A model generated the notes under the pieces. The model searched no databases. It was not told where the DNA came from and was given only the letters and a program-made list of their open reading frames with translations. From Candidatus Bipolaricaulota bacterium (GTDB taxonomy: Bacteria; Bipolaricaulota; Bipolaricaulia; Bipolaricaulales; Bipolaricaulaceae): a DNA stretch of 10,052 bases. The position numbers were made by a program, and so were the translations under genes. Below, in pieces: positions 1-6,363 of the stretch. How positions within the stretch are numbered: position 1 is the stretch's first letter; each line of letters begins with the position of its first letter. The stretch is from contig JAGGWU010000070.1 in assembly GCA_021163465.1 (NCBI GenBank), forward strand, positions 1 to 10,052, given 5' to 3'.

Positions 1-492
1 ACCGAGGAGAACCTCAGGGCGGCGTTCGCCGGCGAGTCCCAGGCGCACATGCGCTACCTCATCTTCGCCGATGTGGCGGAGAAAGAGGGAAAGCCCAACA
101 TCGCTCGCCTCTTCCGCGCCATCGCCTACGCCGAGCAGGTCCACGCTCAAAACCACCTACGGGAGCTCGCCGGTATCAAGGACACCCCCGGTAACCTGGC
201 GGAGGCCATCGCCGGGGAGACCTTCGAGGTGGAGGAGATGTACCCCGCCTACGACGCCGTGGCCGATCTCCAGGGGGAGAGCGGAGCAAAACGCTCTATC
301 CACTATGCCCTGGAAGCGGAGAAGATCCACGCCCGGATGTACCGGCGCGCCAAGGAGGCGGCGGAAAAGGGAAAGGACTTGGAGCTGGGCACGATGTACA
401 TCTGCCCGGTGTGCGGCTACACCGTGGAAGGCGAGGCGCCGGAGTACTGCCCCGTCTGCGGCGCGCCCCGCGACAAATTCAAATCCTTCTAG
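1..492 (+). CDS. rbr: Rubrerythrin (5' end outside window)
   Basis: Cytoplasmic non-haem iron peroxidase that reduces hydrogen peroxide in anaerobes. The frame is open from base 1, so the start codon and probably fewer than ten residues lie upstream; 163 residues are visible. Residues 1-120 form the four-helix ferritin-like diiron domain: the first helix has FAGES (Glu12), then ExxH at Glu45-His48, GETFE at Glu73, and EAEKIH with Glu107-His110. Residues 131-163 form a C-terminal rubredoxin-like domain with CPVCGY (Cys135, Cys138) and CPVCGAP (Cys150, Cys153), which binds one iron and feeds electrons to the diiron site. An internal ATG at base 49 is not the true start, because conserved helix-1 sequence continues in frame upstream of it. 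It is followed after 12 bases by a peroxiredoxin and then by a superoxide reductase, so it is very likely one antioxidant operon. The family call is secure. Confidence 0.96.
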   Translation, partial: TEENLRAAFAGESQAHMRYLIFADVAEKEGKPNIARLFRAIAYAEQVHAQNHLRELAGIKDTPGNLAEAIAGETFEVEEMYPAYDAVADLQGESGAKRSIHYALEAEKIHARMYRRAKEAAEKGKDLELGTMYICPVCGYTVEGEAPEYCPVCGAPRDKFKSF

Positions 493-504
493 GAGGTGAG
501 CGGC

Positions 505-1149
505 ATGTGTGAGGACCGGATGCCGCTTTTGGGCGATAAGTTCCCGGAGATGGAGGTCCAAACCACCCACGGGAGGCTGAAGCTCCCCGATGCCTACAAG
601 GGCAAATGGTTCGTGCTCTTCTCCCACCCGGCGGACTTCACCCCGGTGTGCACCACCGAGTTCGTGGCGTTCCAGAAGCGCTACGACGAATTCAAGAAGC
701 TCAACTGTGAATTGATCGGCCTCTCCATCGACCAGGTCTTCTCCCACATCAAGTGGGTAGAGTGGATCAAGGAGAAGCTGGGGGTGGAGATCCGGTTCCC
801 CATCATCGCCGACGATACCGGCCGCGTGGCGTGCCGACTTGGCCTCATCCACCCGGGCAAGGGCACCAACACCGTCCGGGCGGTGTTCATCGTGGACCCC
901 GAGGGCGTGATCCGGGCCATCCTCTACTACCCCCAGGAGCTCGGCCGCAACATGGACGAGATCCTGAGGATGGTCAGGGGGTTCCAGATCACGGACAAAG
1001 AGGGCGTGGCCATCCCGGCCAACTGGCCGAACAACGAGCTCATCGGCGACGAGGTGATCATCCCGCCGGCGGCAGACGTGAAGACGGCGGCCGAGCGCCC
1101 CAAGCAGTACACCTGCTACGACTGGTGGTTCTGCCACAAGAAACTCTGA
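505..1149 (+). CDS. Peroxiredoxin, Prx6/1-Cys family (archaeal-type)
   Basis: Thiol peroxidase that reduces hydrogen peroxide and alkyl hydroperoxides; cytoplasmic. From the ATG at 505 it has 214 residues. The active site PxxxTxxC is visible as HPADFTPVCTTEF, with Thr46 and peroxidatic Cys49, and the conserved Arg is Arg125 (TNTVRAVF). Two further Cys near the C-terminus, Cys204 and Cys210 (TCYDWWFC), have the six-residue spacing of the C-terminal pair in archaeal enzymes such as Aeropyrum ApTPx (Cys207/Cys213), where they act in resolution. The start was chosen because AGGAGG at 491-496 lies 8 bases before ATG 505. A GTG at 496 is in frame but overlaps that Shine-Dalgarno, and an ATG at 520 has no such site. 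It lies between rubrerythrin and superoxide reductase in one apparent transcript. Confidence 0.95.
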   Translation: MCEDRMPLLGDKFPEMEVQTTHGRLKLPDAYKGKWFVLFSHPADFTPVCTTEFVAFQKRYDEFKKLNCELIGLSIDQVFSHIKWVEWIKEKLGVEIRFPIIADDTGRVACRLGLIHPGKGTNTVRAVFIVDPEGVIRAILYYPQELGRNMDEILRMVRGFQITDKEGVAIPANWPNNELIGDEVIIPPAADVKTAAERPKQYTCYDWWFCHKKL

Positions 1150-1160
1150 AAGGAGAAGCG

Positions 1161-1556
1161 ATGGGAAAGATAGGGGAGTTGGTTCAAAGTGCTGATTGGA
1201 AGTCGGAAAAGCACGTTCCGGTCATCGAGGCCCCCGAGACGGTGAAGCCGGGGGAGGCTTTCCGCGTCACCGTCTCCGTGGGAAAGGGGATCCCCCACCC
1301 CAATACCACCGAACACCACATCGCCTGGATCTCCGTCTATTTCCGCCCCGAAGGGGAGAAGTTTCCGTATCAGGTAGCGCGGTTCGACCTTGCCGCCCAC
1401 GGCGCTTCCACCCAAGGGCCCAATACGAGCACCGTCTATACCGAACCGGTGGCGACCTTCGTCATGAAGACGGAGAAGCCGGGGATCCTTTATGCGGTAT
1501 CCTCCTGCAACATCCACGGCCTCTGGGAGTCCCAGAAGCGCATCGAGGTCACGTAA
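1161..1556 (+). CDS. Superoxide reductase (neelaredoxin type)
   Basis: Reduces superoxide to hydrogen peroxide without making oxygen, using a mononuclear Fe(His)4Cys centre; cytoplasmic. It has 131 residues, the usual length of the one-iron neelaredoxin class, and no N-terminal desulforedoxin domain. The iron ligands can be read off: His18 in the EKHVP motif, with the neighbouring Glu16 and Lys17 of the active-site loop; His46 (IPHPN); His52 (EHHIAW); Cys116 and His119 (SSCNIHG). The His46-His52 and Cys116-His119 spacings match Pyrococcus SOR (His41/His47, Cys111/His114). AGGAG at 1151-1155 precedes the ATG, 11 bases after the peroxiredoxin stop. The peroxide it makes is the substrate of the two upstream genes, which explains the cluster. 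Confidence 0.96.
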   Translation: MGKIGELVQSADWKSEKHVPVIEAPETVKPGEAFRVTVSVGKGIPHPNTTEHHIAWISVYFRPEGEKFPYQVARFDLAAHGASTQGPNTSTVYTEPVATFVMKTEKPGILYAVSSCNIHGLWESQKRIEVT

Positions 1557-1563
1557 GGAGAGG

Positions 1564-1594
1564 GAGAGGCGGCCCAATTGGGCCGCCTCCCTTT
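1564..1594 (+). terminator. Strong hairpin ending the rbr-prx-sor operon
   Basis: Eight bases after the superoxide reductase stop lies a perfect 22-base palindrome, 1567-1588 (AGGCGGCCCAA and its complement), extended by a G-C pair on the outside (1566/1589). As RNA it makes a stem of about ten GC-rich pairs with an AATT loop. Only TTT follows, so it is an intrinsic-terminator-like hairpin with a weak U tract. Its place at the end of the operon, facing a convergent gene, supports the call. Confidence 0.7.
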
Positions 1595-1718
1595 GAATGT
1601 GGGGGCGGCCTGAGCCTTTTCGTCCAGCACGAGCAGTCACTTGTCGGTTTCCATCTTGTGCTTTCCCTCCGTAGGGGTTCCGAGGCTCCGCAAAATGGCT
1701 TGTTCAAGGTCTTGAGAA

Positions 1719-1733
1719 AGGCTACTCGAGCCT
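1719..1733 (-). terminator. Weak hairpin downstream of the pseudouridine synthase gene
   Basis: On the minus strand, just after the stop of the 1742-2440 gene, AGGCT and AGCCT pair around a five-base loop and are followed by TTCTC. The stem is only five pairs and the T tract is poor, so this may be chance. The rest of the 1557-1741 convergent spacer shows no ORF, tRNA or repeat that I can support. Confidence 0.22.
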
Positions 1734-1741
1734 GCGATCGA

Positions 1742-2440
1742 TCACCCTTTCCCTATTCCCAGGGCCCGGAGCTCGTCCGGGCTCAAGCGGCGTAGCTCCC
1801 CGGGGCGCATGTCCCCCAACTCCACCGGGCCGATGGCGACCCTCACGAGCCGCACCACTTCGTATCCGAGGGCCGCAAATGCCCGGCGGATCTCGCGTTT
1901 TCTTCCCTCGTGGATCACCAGCTCTACCTCCCTAGGCCCCAACCGCCGTACCCGATCGGGAAGGAAAGGCCCATCTTCGAGCTCCATCCCCCGGGAAAGC
2001 CTCTCGAGATCTTCCCTTTTCACGTACCGATCGAGCGCCACCCGGTACCGCTTGGGCACTTCGAAGCTCGGGTGGGTTAGCCGATACACGAGGTCCCCGT
2101 CGTCGGTGAGGATCATGAGGCCCTCGGAATCGAGGTCGAGTCTCCCCGCGGGAACGAGCCGGAGTCCCATGGGGATGTAATCCGAGAGGGTCCGTTTCGC
2201 GTGGGGATCACTGATGGTGCTCACGACGCCGCGCGGCTTGTAGAACTTGAAGTAATGCCTTTCGGTGGCTAACTCCACCCGTCGGCCGTTCACTTCCACT
2301 GCATCCTTTTCGGGATCGACTTCGTACCAGGGCTCGCGTACGACCCTCCCGTTTACCCGCACAGACCCCGAGAGTATGAGCTCGTCCGCCTTCCGGCGCG
2401 AGGCCACTCCCGCCGCCTGGAGGAATTTATTGAGCCTCAA
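1742..2440 (-). CDS. rluB: rRNA pseudouridine synthase, RsuA/RluB family
   Basis: Converts a uridine in ribosomal RNA to pseudouridine; the RluB group acts on 23S rRNA helix 93, and other members on 16S or U2457/U2604. It has 232 residues. Residues 1-48 are an S4 RNA-binding domain (MRLNKFLQAAGVASRRKAD...VRVNG). The catalytic domain follows, with YKPRGVVST at 67-75, the catalytic Asp102 in GRLDLDSEGL, and the late motif EGRKREIRR at 178-186. The start is TTG at 2440-2438, since the S4 domain begins there. It overlaps the stop of the upstream small gene by 14 bases and has no clear Shine-Dalgarno, so translation is probably coupled. Family certain; target nucleotide inferred, RluB being more likely than RsuA from the sequence style. 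Confidence 0.92.
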   Translation of the reverse strand: MRLNKFLQAAGVASRRKADELILSGSVRVNGRVVREPWYEVDPEKDAVEVNGRRVELATERHYFKFYKPRGVVSTISDPHAKRTLSDYIPMGLRLVPAGRLDLDSEGLMILTDDGDLVYRLTHPSFEVPKRYRVALDRYVKREDLERLSRGMELEDGPFLPDRVRRLGPREVELVIHEGRKREIRRAFAALGYEVVRLVRVAIGPVELGDMRPGELRRLSPDELRALGIGKG

Positions 2441-2750
2441 GCCGTGTTCGCTTTATCTGCCTTCCCAGCTTCTCCTCGACGGATCTGGTCTTGTGCTCCA
2501 GAAGCCCCTTCCTTCCGAAGCGGTCGTCGACGTAGATCCGGGTGGTGACGCGGGGCGCAAGCTCCCGCATCCGGTGGTGGCAGCGCTTGATGAGTTCCAT
2601 CACCTCATCCCACTCCCCCTCCACGATGGTGCCCATGGGCGTGAGGAGGTAGGGGAGCCCGCTTTTGTCCACGAGATCGATCACCTTGGCCACGTACTCA
2701 CTTAAACTTTCCCCAACACCGATGGGCGAGATGGTGAACTCTACGATCAT
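2427..2750 (-). CDS. MTH1187/YqgV-family thiamine-binding-type protein
   Basis: Small cytoplasmic ferredoxin-fold protein of 107 residues, the normal size for the MTH1187/DUF77 family (MIVEFTISPIGVGESLSEYV at the N-terminus, TPMGTIVEGEWDEV at 38-50, RIYVDDRFGR at 71-80). Some members of the wider family bind thiamine or its pyrimidine part, and oligomers are common; the role is otherwise poorly known. The ATG at 2750 is preferred over a longer frame reaching 2903: family homology begins exactly there, and GAGGTGAGG stands 4-12 bases before it. The longer frame would run through the divergent promoter region. The gene overlaps the pseudouridine synthase start, so the two are co-transcribed, although no functional link is obvious. 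Confidence 0.88.
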   Translation of the reverse strand: MIVEFTISPIGVGESLSEYVAKVIDLVDKSGLPYLLTPMGTIVEGEWDEVMELIKRCHHRMRELAPRVTTRIYVDDRFGRKGLLEHKTRSVEEKLGRQIKRTRLEAQ

Positions 2751-2768
2751 CTTCCTCACCTCGAGGAT

Positions 2769-2774
2769 ATTGTA
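2769..2774 (-). promoter_or_regulatory. Possible -10 box for the minus-strand pair
   Basis: Reading on the minus strand, TACAAT lies 18 bases before the ATG at 2750 and would give a very short leader. I see no good -35 hexamer at 16-18 bases upstream (ATCCGT or similar), so this is only a candidate. Confidence 0.3.
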
Positions 2775-2820
2775 CGATTTGGCCGGAGGACACGGATCTC
2801 GCGCTTGTCCTTGGGCTCCG

Positions 2821-2849
2821 TTGAAATGCAGGCCCCTTCCGAGTACAAG
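2821..2849 (+). promoter_or_regulatory. Sigma-70-type promoter for the ABC operon
   Basis: TTGAAA at 2821-2826 and TACAAG at 2844-2849 are separated by exactly 17 bases, the optimal spacing; they match the consensus hexamers at five and four of six positions. Transcription would begin near 2856, leaving only about ten bases of leader before ATG 2866. It lies in the 115-base divergent gap between the MTH1187-family gene and the exported-protein gene. Confidence 0.55.
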
Positions 2850-2865
2850 CTCCCGGGTGATGGAG

Positions 2866-3402
2866 ATGAGGAATCTTTCGGTTCTCGCCGCGGCCGCCTT
2901 CATCGCTGCAAGTACTTGGGCCCAGGGGTTCCTGCCCGAGCTTCCCTATCCCGGGGGATACACCTTCCTCCGATACGAGGTCCGCGAGCCGGGGGAACCC
3001 GCCTTGGGCTGGATCTTAGAGGTAGTGCCGAAAGAGGAGGGGGCCTACGAGGTGAGGATGACCATGGTCAGCGAAGTCTCCGATACCGAGGGATTTTCGC
3101 TCCTCAAGACCTTCATGGGGGCCGGAACGTTGGAAGGAGGAGCGGATGTGATCCCGTTGGCCCCTATTTTTTCTTTGTGGGATAAAGAGATTGAGGCCGG
3201 GAAGAGCTACCTCCTCCGGGAGAGGGCACGCCTCATCACCGAGCGGGAGGACGAGATCCTCGGGATCCCTGTTGTGGTAGGGACATACGTGCACCCCCTG
3301 TTTTCCCCGACAACGGGCCGTTATATACCTCCCCCGCCTCTCCCACCGGGCACTTCTCCTCTTCCCGCCGTATATCCGGGTGGAGGAGAAAGCGGATGGT
3401 GA
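2866..3402 (+). CDS. Exported protein of unknown function, C-terminus frameshifted
   Basis: I do not recognise the family. The first 20 residues are a signal peptide (MRNLSVLAAAAFIAASTWAQ) with a likely signal peptidase I site after the Ala of TWA. The mature part, to about residue 146, is rich in beta-strand patterns and acidic residues (LRYEVREPGEPALGWILEVV, YLLRERARLI). From residue 147 the frame changes to Pro-rich, low-quality sequence (YIPPPPLPPGTSPLP) and stops at 3402, while a protein-like tail continues in another frame to 3454 (separate entry). A GGTGA at 2856-2860 supports ATG 2866; an ATG at 2860 is also in frame. It is the first gene before an ABC ATPase and permease, so the product probably works outside the membrane with that transporter. 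The reading frame also stays open upstream to 2665, but that part overlaps the divergent gene and promoter and is not believed. Confidence 0.72.
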   Translation: MRNLSVLAAAAFIAASTWAQGFLPELPYPGGYTFLRYEVREPGEPALGWILEVVPKEEGAYEVRMTMVSEVSDTEGFSLLKTFMGAGTLEGGADVIPLAPIFSLWDKEIEAGKSYLLRERARLITEREDEILGIPVVVGTYVHPLFSPTTGRYIPPPPLPPGTSPLPAVYPGGGESGW

Positions 3403-3454
3403 ATACCGACTGGTGCAGGAGATAGAGCTGGTGGAGTTCGTACATGAGGACTGA
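3305..3454 (+). other. Displaced C-terminal coding tail of the exported protein
   Basis: In the frame one base ahead of the 2866 gene, codons run without a stop from 3305 to TGA 3452-3454. They encode a convincing beta-rich ending: PPYIRVEEKADGEYRLVQ, then EIELVEFVHED. Removing one base from the runs CCCCC, TTTT and CCCC at 3294-3308 joins this to the upstream frame and gives a 195-residue protein. The restored stop overlaps the ABC ATPase ATG at 3444 by 11 bases, as expected for a coupled operon. In the frame as given, the stop falls at 3402 instead. This is either a sequencing or assembly error or a real inactivating indel. A breakpoint as late as about 3360 cannot be excluded. Confidence 0.65.
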
Positions 3455-4142
3455 GGCCATAGTCGCGCTCGAAGGGGTGTGGAAGGTCTACCGCATGGGC
3501 CGACGCCGGAGGATCGAGGTGGAGGCCCTGCGGGGGGTGGATTTGCAGGTGACACGGGGTGAGTTCCTGGCGGTGATGGGGCCCTCGGGCTCGGGGAAAT
3601 CCACGCTCCTTCACCTCATGGGATGTCTGGACCGTCCCACGAAGGGGCGGGTCCTCTTCGAGGGCGAGGACGTCACGCGCCTCAAGCCCTCCGCCCTCGC
3701 CCGCATCCGGAATCGGAGGGTGGGTTTCGTGTTCCAGAGCTTCAACCTCTCTCCTACCCTCACCGCCTTGGGGAATGTGGAACTTCCCATGATCTTCGCC
3801 GGGGTGCCCCGGAAGGAGAGGCTCGCCCGGGCCCGGGAGCTTTTGGGCAAGGTGGGACTCCGGGAGCGCGAACGCCATCTCCCTTCGGAGCTTTCCGGAG
3901 GGGAACAGCAACGGGTGGCCATCGCCCGGGCCCTCGCCAACTCCCCCGATCTCCTTCTGGCCGACGAGCCCACGGGAAACCTCGACACGGAGACGGGCCG
4001 GGGGATTCTTTCCCTCCTTTCCGAGGCCAATCGGGAGGGGGTGACGTTGGTGGTGGTCACCCACGATCCCGAGGTGGCCGCCACCGCGGGAAGAAGGCTC
4101 AGGATCAGGGACGGACGAATCGCGGAAGGAAGCGATGCGTGA
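3444..4142 (+). CDS. ABC transporter ATP-binding protein (LolD/MacB type)
   Basis: Cytoplasmic ATPase that drives the permease encoded next to it. It has 232 residues, normal for the LolD/MacB/FtsE-like class. Visible motifs are Walker A GPSGSGKST (46-54), Q-loop Gln98 (VFQSFNLSPTLTA), signature LSGGEQQR (150-157), Walker B LLLADEP (170-176) followed by TGNLD, and switch His207 (VVTHD). TGGAG at 3432-3436 lies seven bases before the ATG. The gene begins within the displaced tail of the exported-protein gene and its stop overlaps the permease start by eight bases. This class mostly works in mechanotransmission or export rather than in nutrient import; the substrate is unknown here. Confidence 0.95.
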   Translation: MRTEAIVALEGVWKVYRMGRRRRIEVEALRGVDLQVTRGEFLAVMGPSGSGKSTLLHLMGCLDRPTKGRVLFEGEDVTRLKPSALARIRNRRVGFVFQSFNLSPTLTALGNVELPMIFAGVPRKERLARARELLGKVGLRERERHLPSELSGGEQQRVAIARALANSPDLLLADEPTGNLDTETGRGILSLLSEANREGVTLVVVTHDPEVAATAGRRLRIRDGRIAEGSDA

Positions 4143-5304
4143 CTTTTTGGGGATCGCGGTCCGGGGGCTCCTCCACCGTAAAAAACGCAGTTGGCTCACC
4201 ATAATCGGGATCCTCATTGGGATCACCGCGGTGGTGGCCTTGGTTTCCCTGGGCACTTCTATGCAGCTTGCGGTCAAGCGTTCCTTCGAGGAGCTGGGTT
4301 ACGACGTGATGATGATCGTCCCCGGGGAGCTGGGCGGGGGCTTCGGCGGACCCATCTCTTTCAGGACCTCCTTCGAGATCGATGTGGAGGCACTCTCCGA
4401 CGTCGAGGGGGTCGCCGAGATCGGTCTCATGGATTACGAGAGCGTTTACGTGAAGGCGGGGACACAAGAGGGATTTCTGGATGCGCTGGGGGCATCGGAG
4501 AACATCTTTTCTTTCTTCAAGGTGGAGATGAAAGCGGGACGCGTCTTCTCGTCCGGGGACCGAGACGCGGTGGTCCTTGGGGCCGAGATGGCCGAGGAGC
4601 TTGGGCTTGAGGTTGGGGACACACTGGAGATCGAGGGTCGGCGCTTCACCGTGATCGGAATCTACAGCTCCGACAGTCGCCTGGACGAGGACGTGATCAT
4701 CATGCCCCTCCAGGCCATGCATGACCTCCTGGGAAAGAAGGGTGTTTCCATGGTCTTCGTACGAGCAGCTCCGGGCTACGATGTGGGCGAGGTGGCGGAG
4801 CGCATCGAGGATTTCCTCTACCGCACCCGGGGCCGCCTGGACCTCTCCGTCCAGACCATGGAGGAGGTCCACGAGGTGGTACAACAGACCTTGGGCATCC
4901 TGGGGGCATTCCTGGGCGGGATCGCGGGGATCTCCCTGTTGGTCGGCGGGATCGGCGTCATGAACACCATGTACACCGCCGTTTTGGAGCGCACCCGGGA
5001 GATCGGGGTGATGAAGGCCGTGGGCGCCCGGGACTCCCAGATCATGATGATCTTCCTGTTGGAATCGGGCCTAATGGGGCTCACAGGAGGTGCCCTGGGC
5101 ACGGGGATCGGGGCGCTGCTCAACGTTGTCACCGTCTTCGCCGCCAAAAAGGCCTTGGGCACCCAGGTGCTGGAGTACGGTATCTCGTGGTGGCTCGTTT
5201 TGGGTGCTTTGGGGTTCTCGTTCCTAGTGGGGAGTTTGGCGGGCCTTTTGCCGGCCCGGGCCGCGGCGAAGCTGGATCCGGTAGAGGCACTGCGCTACGA
5301 GTAG
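4135..5304 (+). CDS. ABC transporter permease (MacB/FtsX family)
   Basis: Inner-membrane subunit that would act as a homodimer with the adjacent ATPase. It has 389 residues with the MacB topology: a first membrane helix at about 20-40 (WLTIIGILIGITAVVALVSL), a large extracytoplasmic MacB_PCD-type domain at about 41-250, and three further helices at about 254-276, 303-330 and 352-374 (FtsX domain). LERTREIGVMKAVGA at 284-298 is the typical cytoplasmic coupling segment, and KLDPVEALRYE is the family's usual C-terminus. No MacA-like periplasmic adaptor is encoded nearby; the exported protein upstream takes that gene position. The start overlaps the ATPase stop, which indicates coupled translation. 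Confidence 0.95.
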   Translation: MRDFLGIAVRGLLHRKKRSWLTIIGILIGITAVVALVSLGTSMQLAVKRSFEELGYDVMMIVPGELGGGFGGPISFRTSFEIDVEALSDVEGVAEIGLMDYESVYVKAGTQEGFLDALGASENIFSFFKVEMKAGRVFSSGDRDAVVLGAEMAEELGLEVGDTLEIEGRRFTVIGIYSSDSRLDEDVIIMPLQAMHDLLGKKGVSMVFVRAAPGYDVGEVAERIEDFLYRTRGRLDLSVQTMEEVHEVVQQTLGILGAFLGGIAGISLLVGGIGVMNTMYTAVLERTREIGVMKAVGARDSQIMMIFLLESGLMGLTGGALGTGIGALLNVVTVFAAKKALGTQVLEYGISWWLVLGALGFSFLVGSLAGLLPARAAAKLDPVEALRYE

Positions 5305-5313
5305 GGAGGTGGA

Positions 5314-6315
5314 ATGGCAAAGATCTTTATAAGTTGCCGCATCTTCCCCGAGGAGGTGGAGAGGCTCAGGGAAGCGGGCCATTCGGCGGAGGTTTACCCC
5401 GGGGATGTGATCCCCAGGGAAGATCTCCTGCGAGGGGTGGCCGATGCCGATGTGTTGATCTGTCCCCTCTCCACAAAGGTCGACAAGGAGGTCTTCGCCG
5501 CCGCGCCGAACTTGAAGATCGTGGCCAACCTCGGGGTGGGGGTGGACAACATCGACCTTGGAGAGGCCAACGCGCGGAAGGTGGTGGTGCTAAATACACC
5601 TGGGGTTCTCACAGAAACCGTGGCGGACCTGGCGTTCGCGTTGATGTTGGCCGTGGCCCGACGCGTGGTGGAGTTGGACAAGCGCCTCCGTGCCGAGGGA
5701 TTCCCGGGCTGGACCTTTATGCCCCCTTACCTGGGCCGCGATGTTTGGGGGGCGGCGCTGGGGATTGTGGGCCTTGGGCGGATCGGAAGCGCCGTTGCCC
5801 GCAGGGCAAGGTGCTTCCGCATGCGGATCCTCTATTACTCCCGCGCCCGGAAACCCGAACTGGAAAGGGAGCTTGGCTGCCGGTATATGAAACTTGAAGA
5901 CCTTCTTGCCGAAAGCGATTTCGTGGTCCTCTGTACTCCCCTCACCCCGGAGACCCACCACATGATCGGCCCCCGGGAGCTTTCCCTGATGAAGCGCACG
6001 GCCTACCTCATCAACATCGCCCGGGGGCCGGTGGTGGACGAAGGGGCCCTGGTGGAGGCCCTCCGCGAGGGGAAGATCGCCGGGGCGGCCCTGGACGTCT
6101 TCGAGCGGGAGCCCGAGGTGCACCCTGGGCTCCTGGAGCTCCCCAACGTGGTCCTCACCCCTCACATCGGCTCCGCCACCGTGGCCACCCGCCGCCGCAT
6201 GGCGTCCATGGCGGTGGAAGGGGTGTTGGCTGCCTTGGAGGGAAGAAGGCCCGACAACATCGTCAATCCGGAGATCTGGCCCGGGAGGACTGTAACGCGG
6301 ATCACAGAAACCTGA
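5314..6315 (+). CDS. D-isomer-specific 2-hydroxyacid dehydrogenase
   Basis: NAD(P)-dependent cytoplasmic reductase that interconverts 2-oxo acids and D-2-hydroxy acids; it most resembles glyoxylate/hydroxypyruvate reductases (GyaR-like). It has 333 residues. The substrate-binding lobe is split between about 1-100 and 290-333. The nucleotide-binding lobe carries GLGRIG (153-158). The catalytic residues are Arg237 (NIARG), Glu266 (DVFEREP) and His284 (TPHIG). The sequence after the Rossmann strand 2 reads YYSRARKPE, with Ser-Arg-x-Arg rather than an acidic residue, which suggests NADPH use (inference). GGAGG at 5305-5309 lies four bases before ATG. Only nine bases separate it from the permease stop, so it is probably co-transcribed, though no functional link is evident. 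D-3-phosphoglycerate dehydrogenase is less likely, since no ACT domain follows. Confidence 0.93.
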   Translation: MAKIFISCRIFPEEVERLREAGHSAEVYPGDVIPREDLLRGVADADVLICPLSTKVDKEVFAAAPNLKIVANLGVGVDNIDLGEANARKVVVLNTPGVLTETVADLAFALMLAVARRVVELDKRLRAEGFPGWTFMPPYLGRDVWGAALGIVGLGRIGSAVARRARCFRMRILYYSRARKPELERELGCRYMKLEDLLAESDFVVLCTPLTPETHHMIGPRELSLMKRTAYLINIARGPVVDEGALVEALREGKIAGAALDVFEREPEVHPGLLELPNVVLTPHIGSATVATRRRMASMAVEGVLAALEGRRPDNIVNPEIWPGRTVTRITET

Positions 6316-6333
6316 AACCGCCGCCGGGGTTTC
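6314..6333 (+). other. Small inverted repeat at the dehydrogenase stop codon
   Basis: GAAACC at 6314-6319 pairs with GGTTTC at 6328-6333 around a GC-rich eight-base loop, overlapping the TGA stop. No T run follows, so it is at best a weak terminator or attenuator between this gene and the Cys-rich gene. Confidence 0.28.
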
Positions 6334-6337
6334 GTTG

Positions 6338-6343
6338 TACAAT
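6338..6343 (+). promoter_or_regulatory. Possible -10 box for the Cys-rich gene
   Basis: TACAAT matches the -10 consensus at five of six positions and lies 20 bases before ATG 6364. The best -35 candidate, CTGAAA at 6312-6317, is 20 bases away, which is too far for good recognition. The evidence is partial. Confidence 0.3.
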
Positions 6344-6363
6344 GAGTTGGAGGTGATGTGGGT

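Noticed and set aside
157..1137. Long minus-strand open frame of 326 codons opposite rubrerythrin and peroxiredoxin
   Set aside because: It is antisense to two certain genes, has no family likeness, and is rich in His, Asp, Val, Leu and Gly as expected from the reverse strand of high-GC coding DNA.
1557..1741. Small gene or RNA in the convergent spacer
   Set aside because: No tRNA-like fold, no conserved-looking peptide with a ribosome site; only the hairpins listed.
2751..2903. N-terminal extension of the MTH1187-family protein
   Set aside because: It precedes the family's conserved start, crosses the divergent promoter region, and overlaps the signal peptide coding of the opposite gene.
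3321..4277. Long minus-strand open frame of 318 codons opposite the ABC ATPase
   Set aside because: Shadow of a gene with all ABC motifs; His/Pro/Gly-rich translation without domains.
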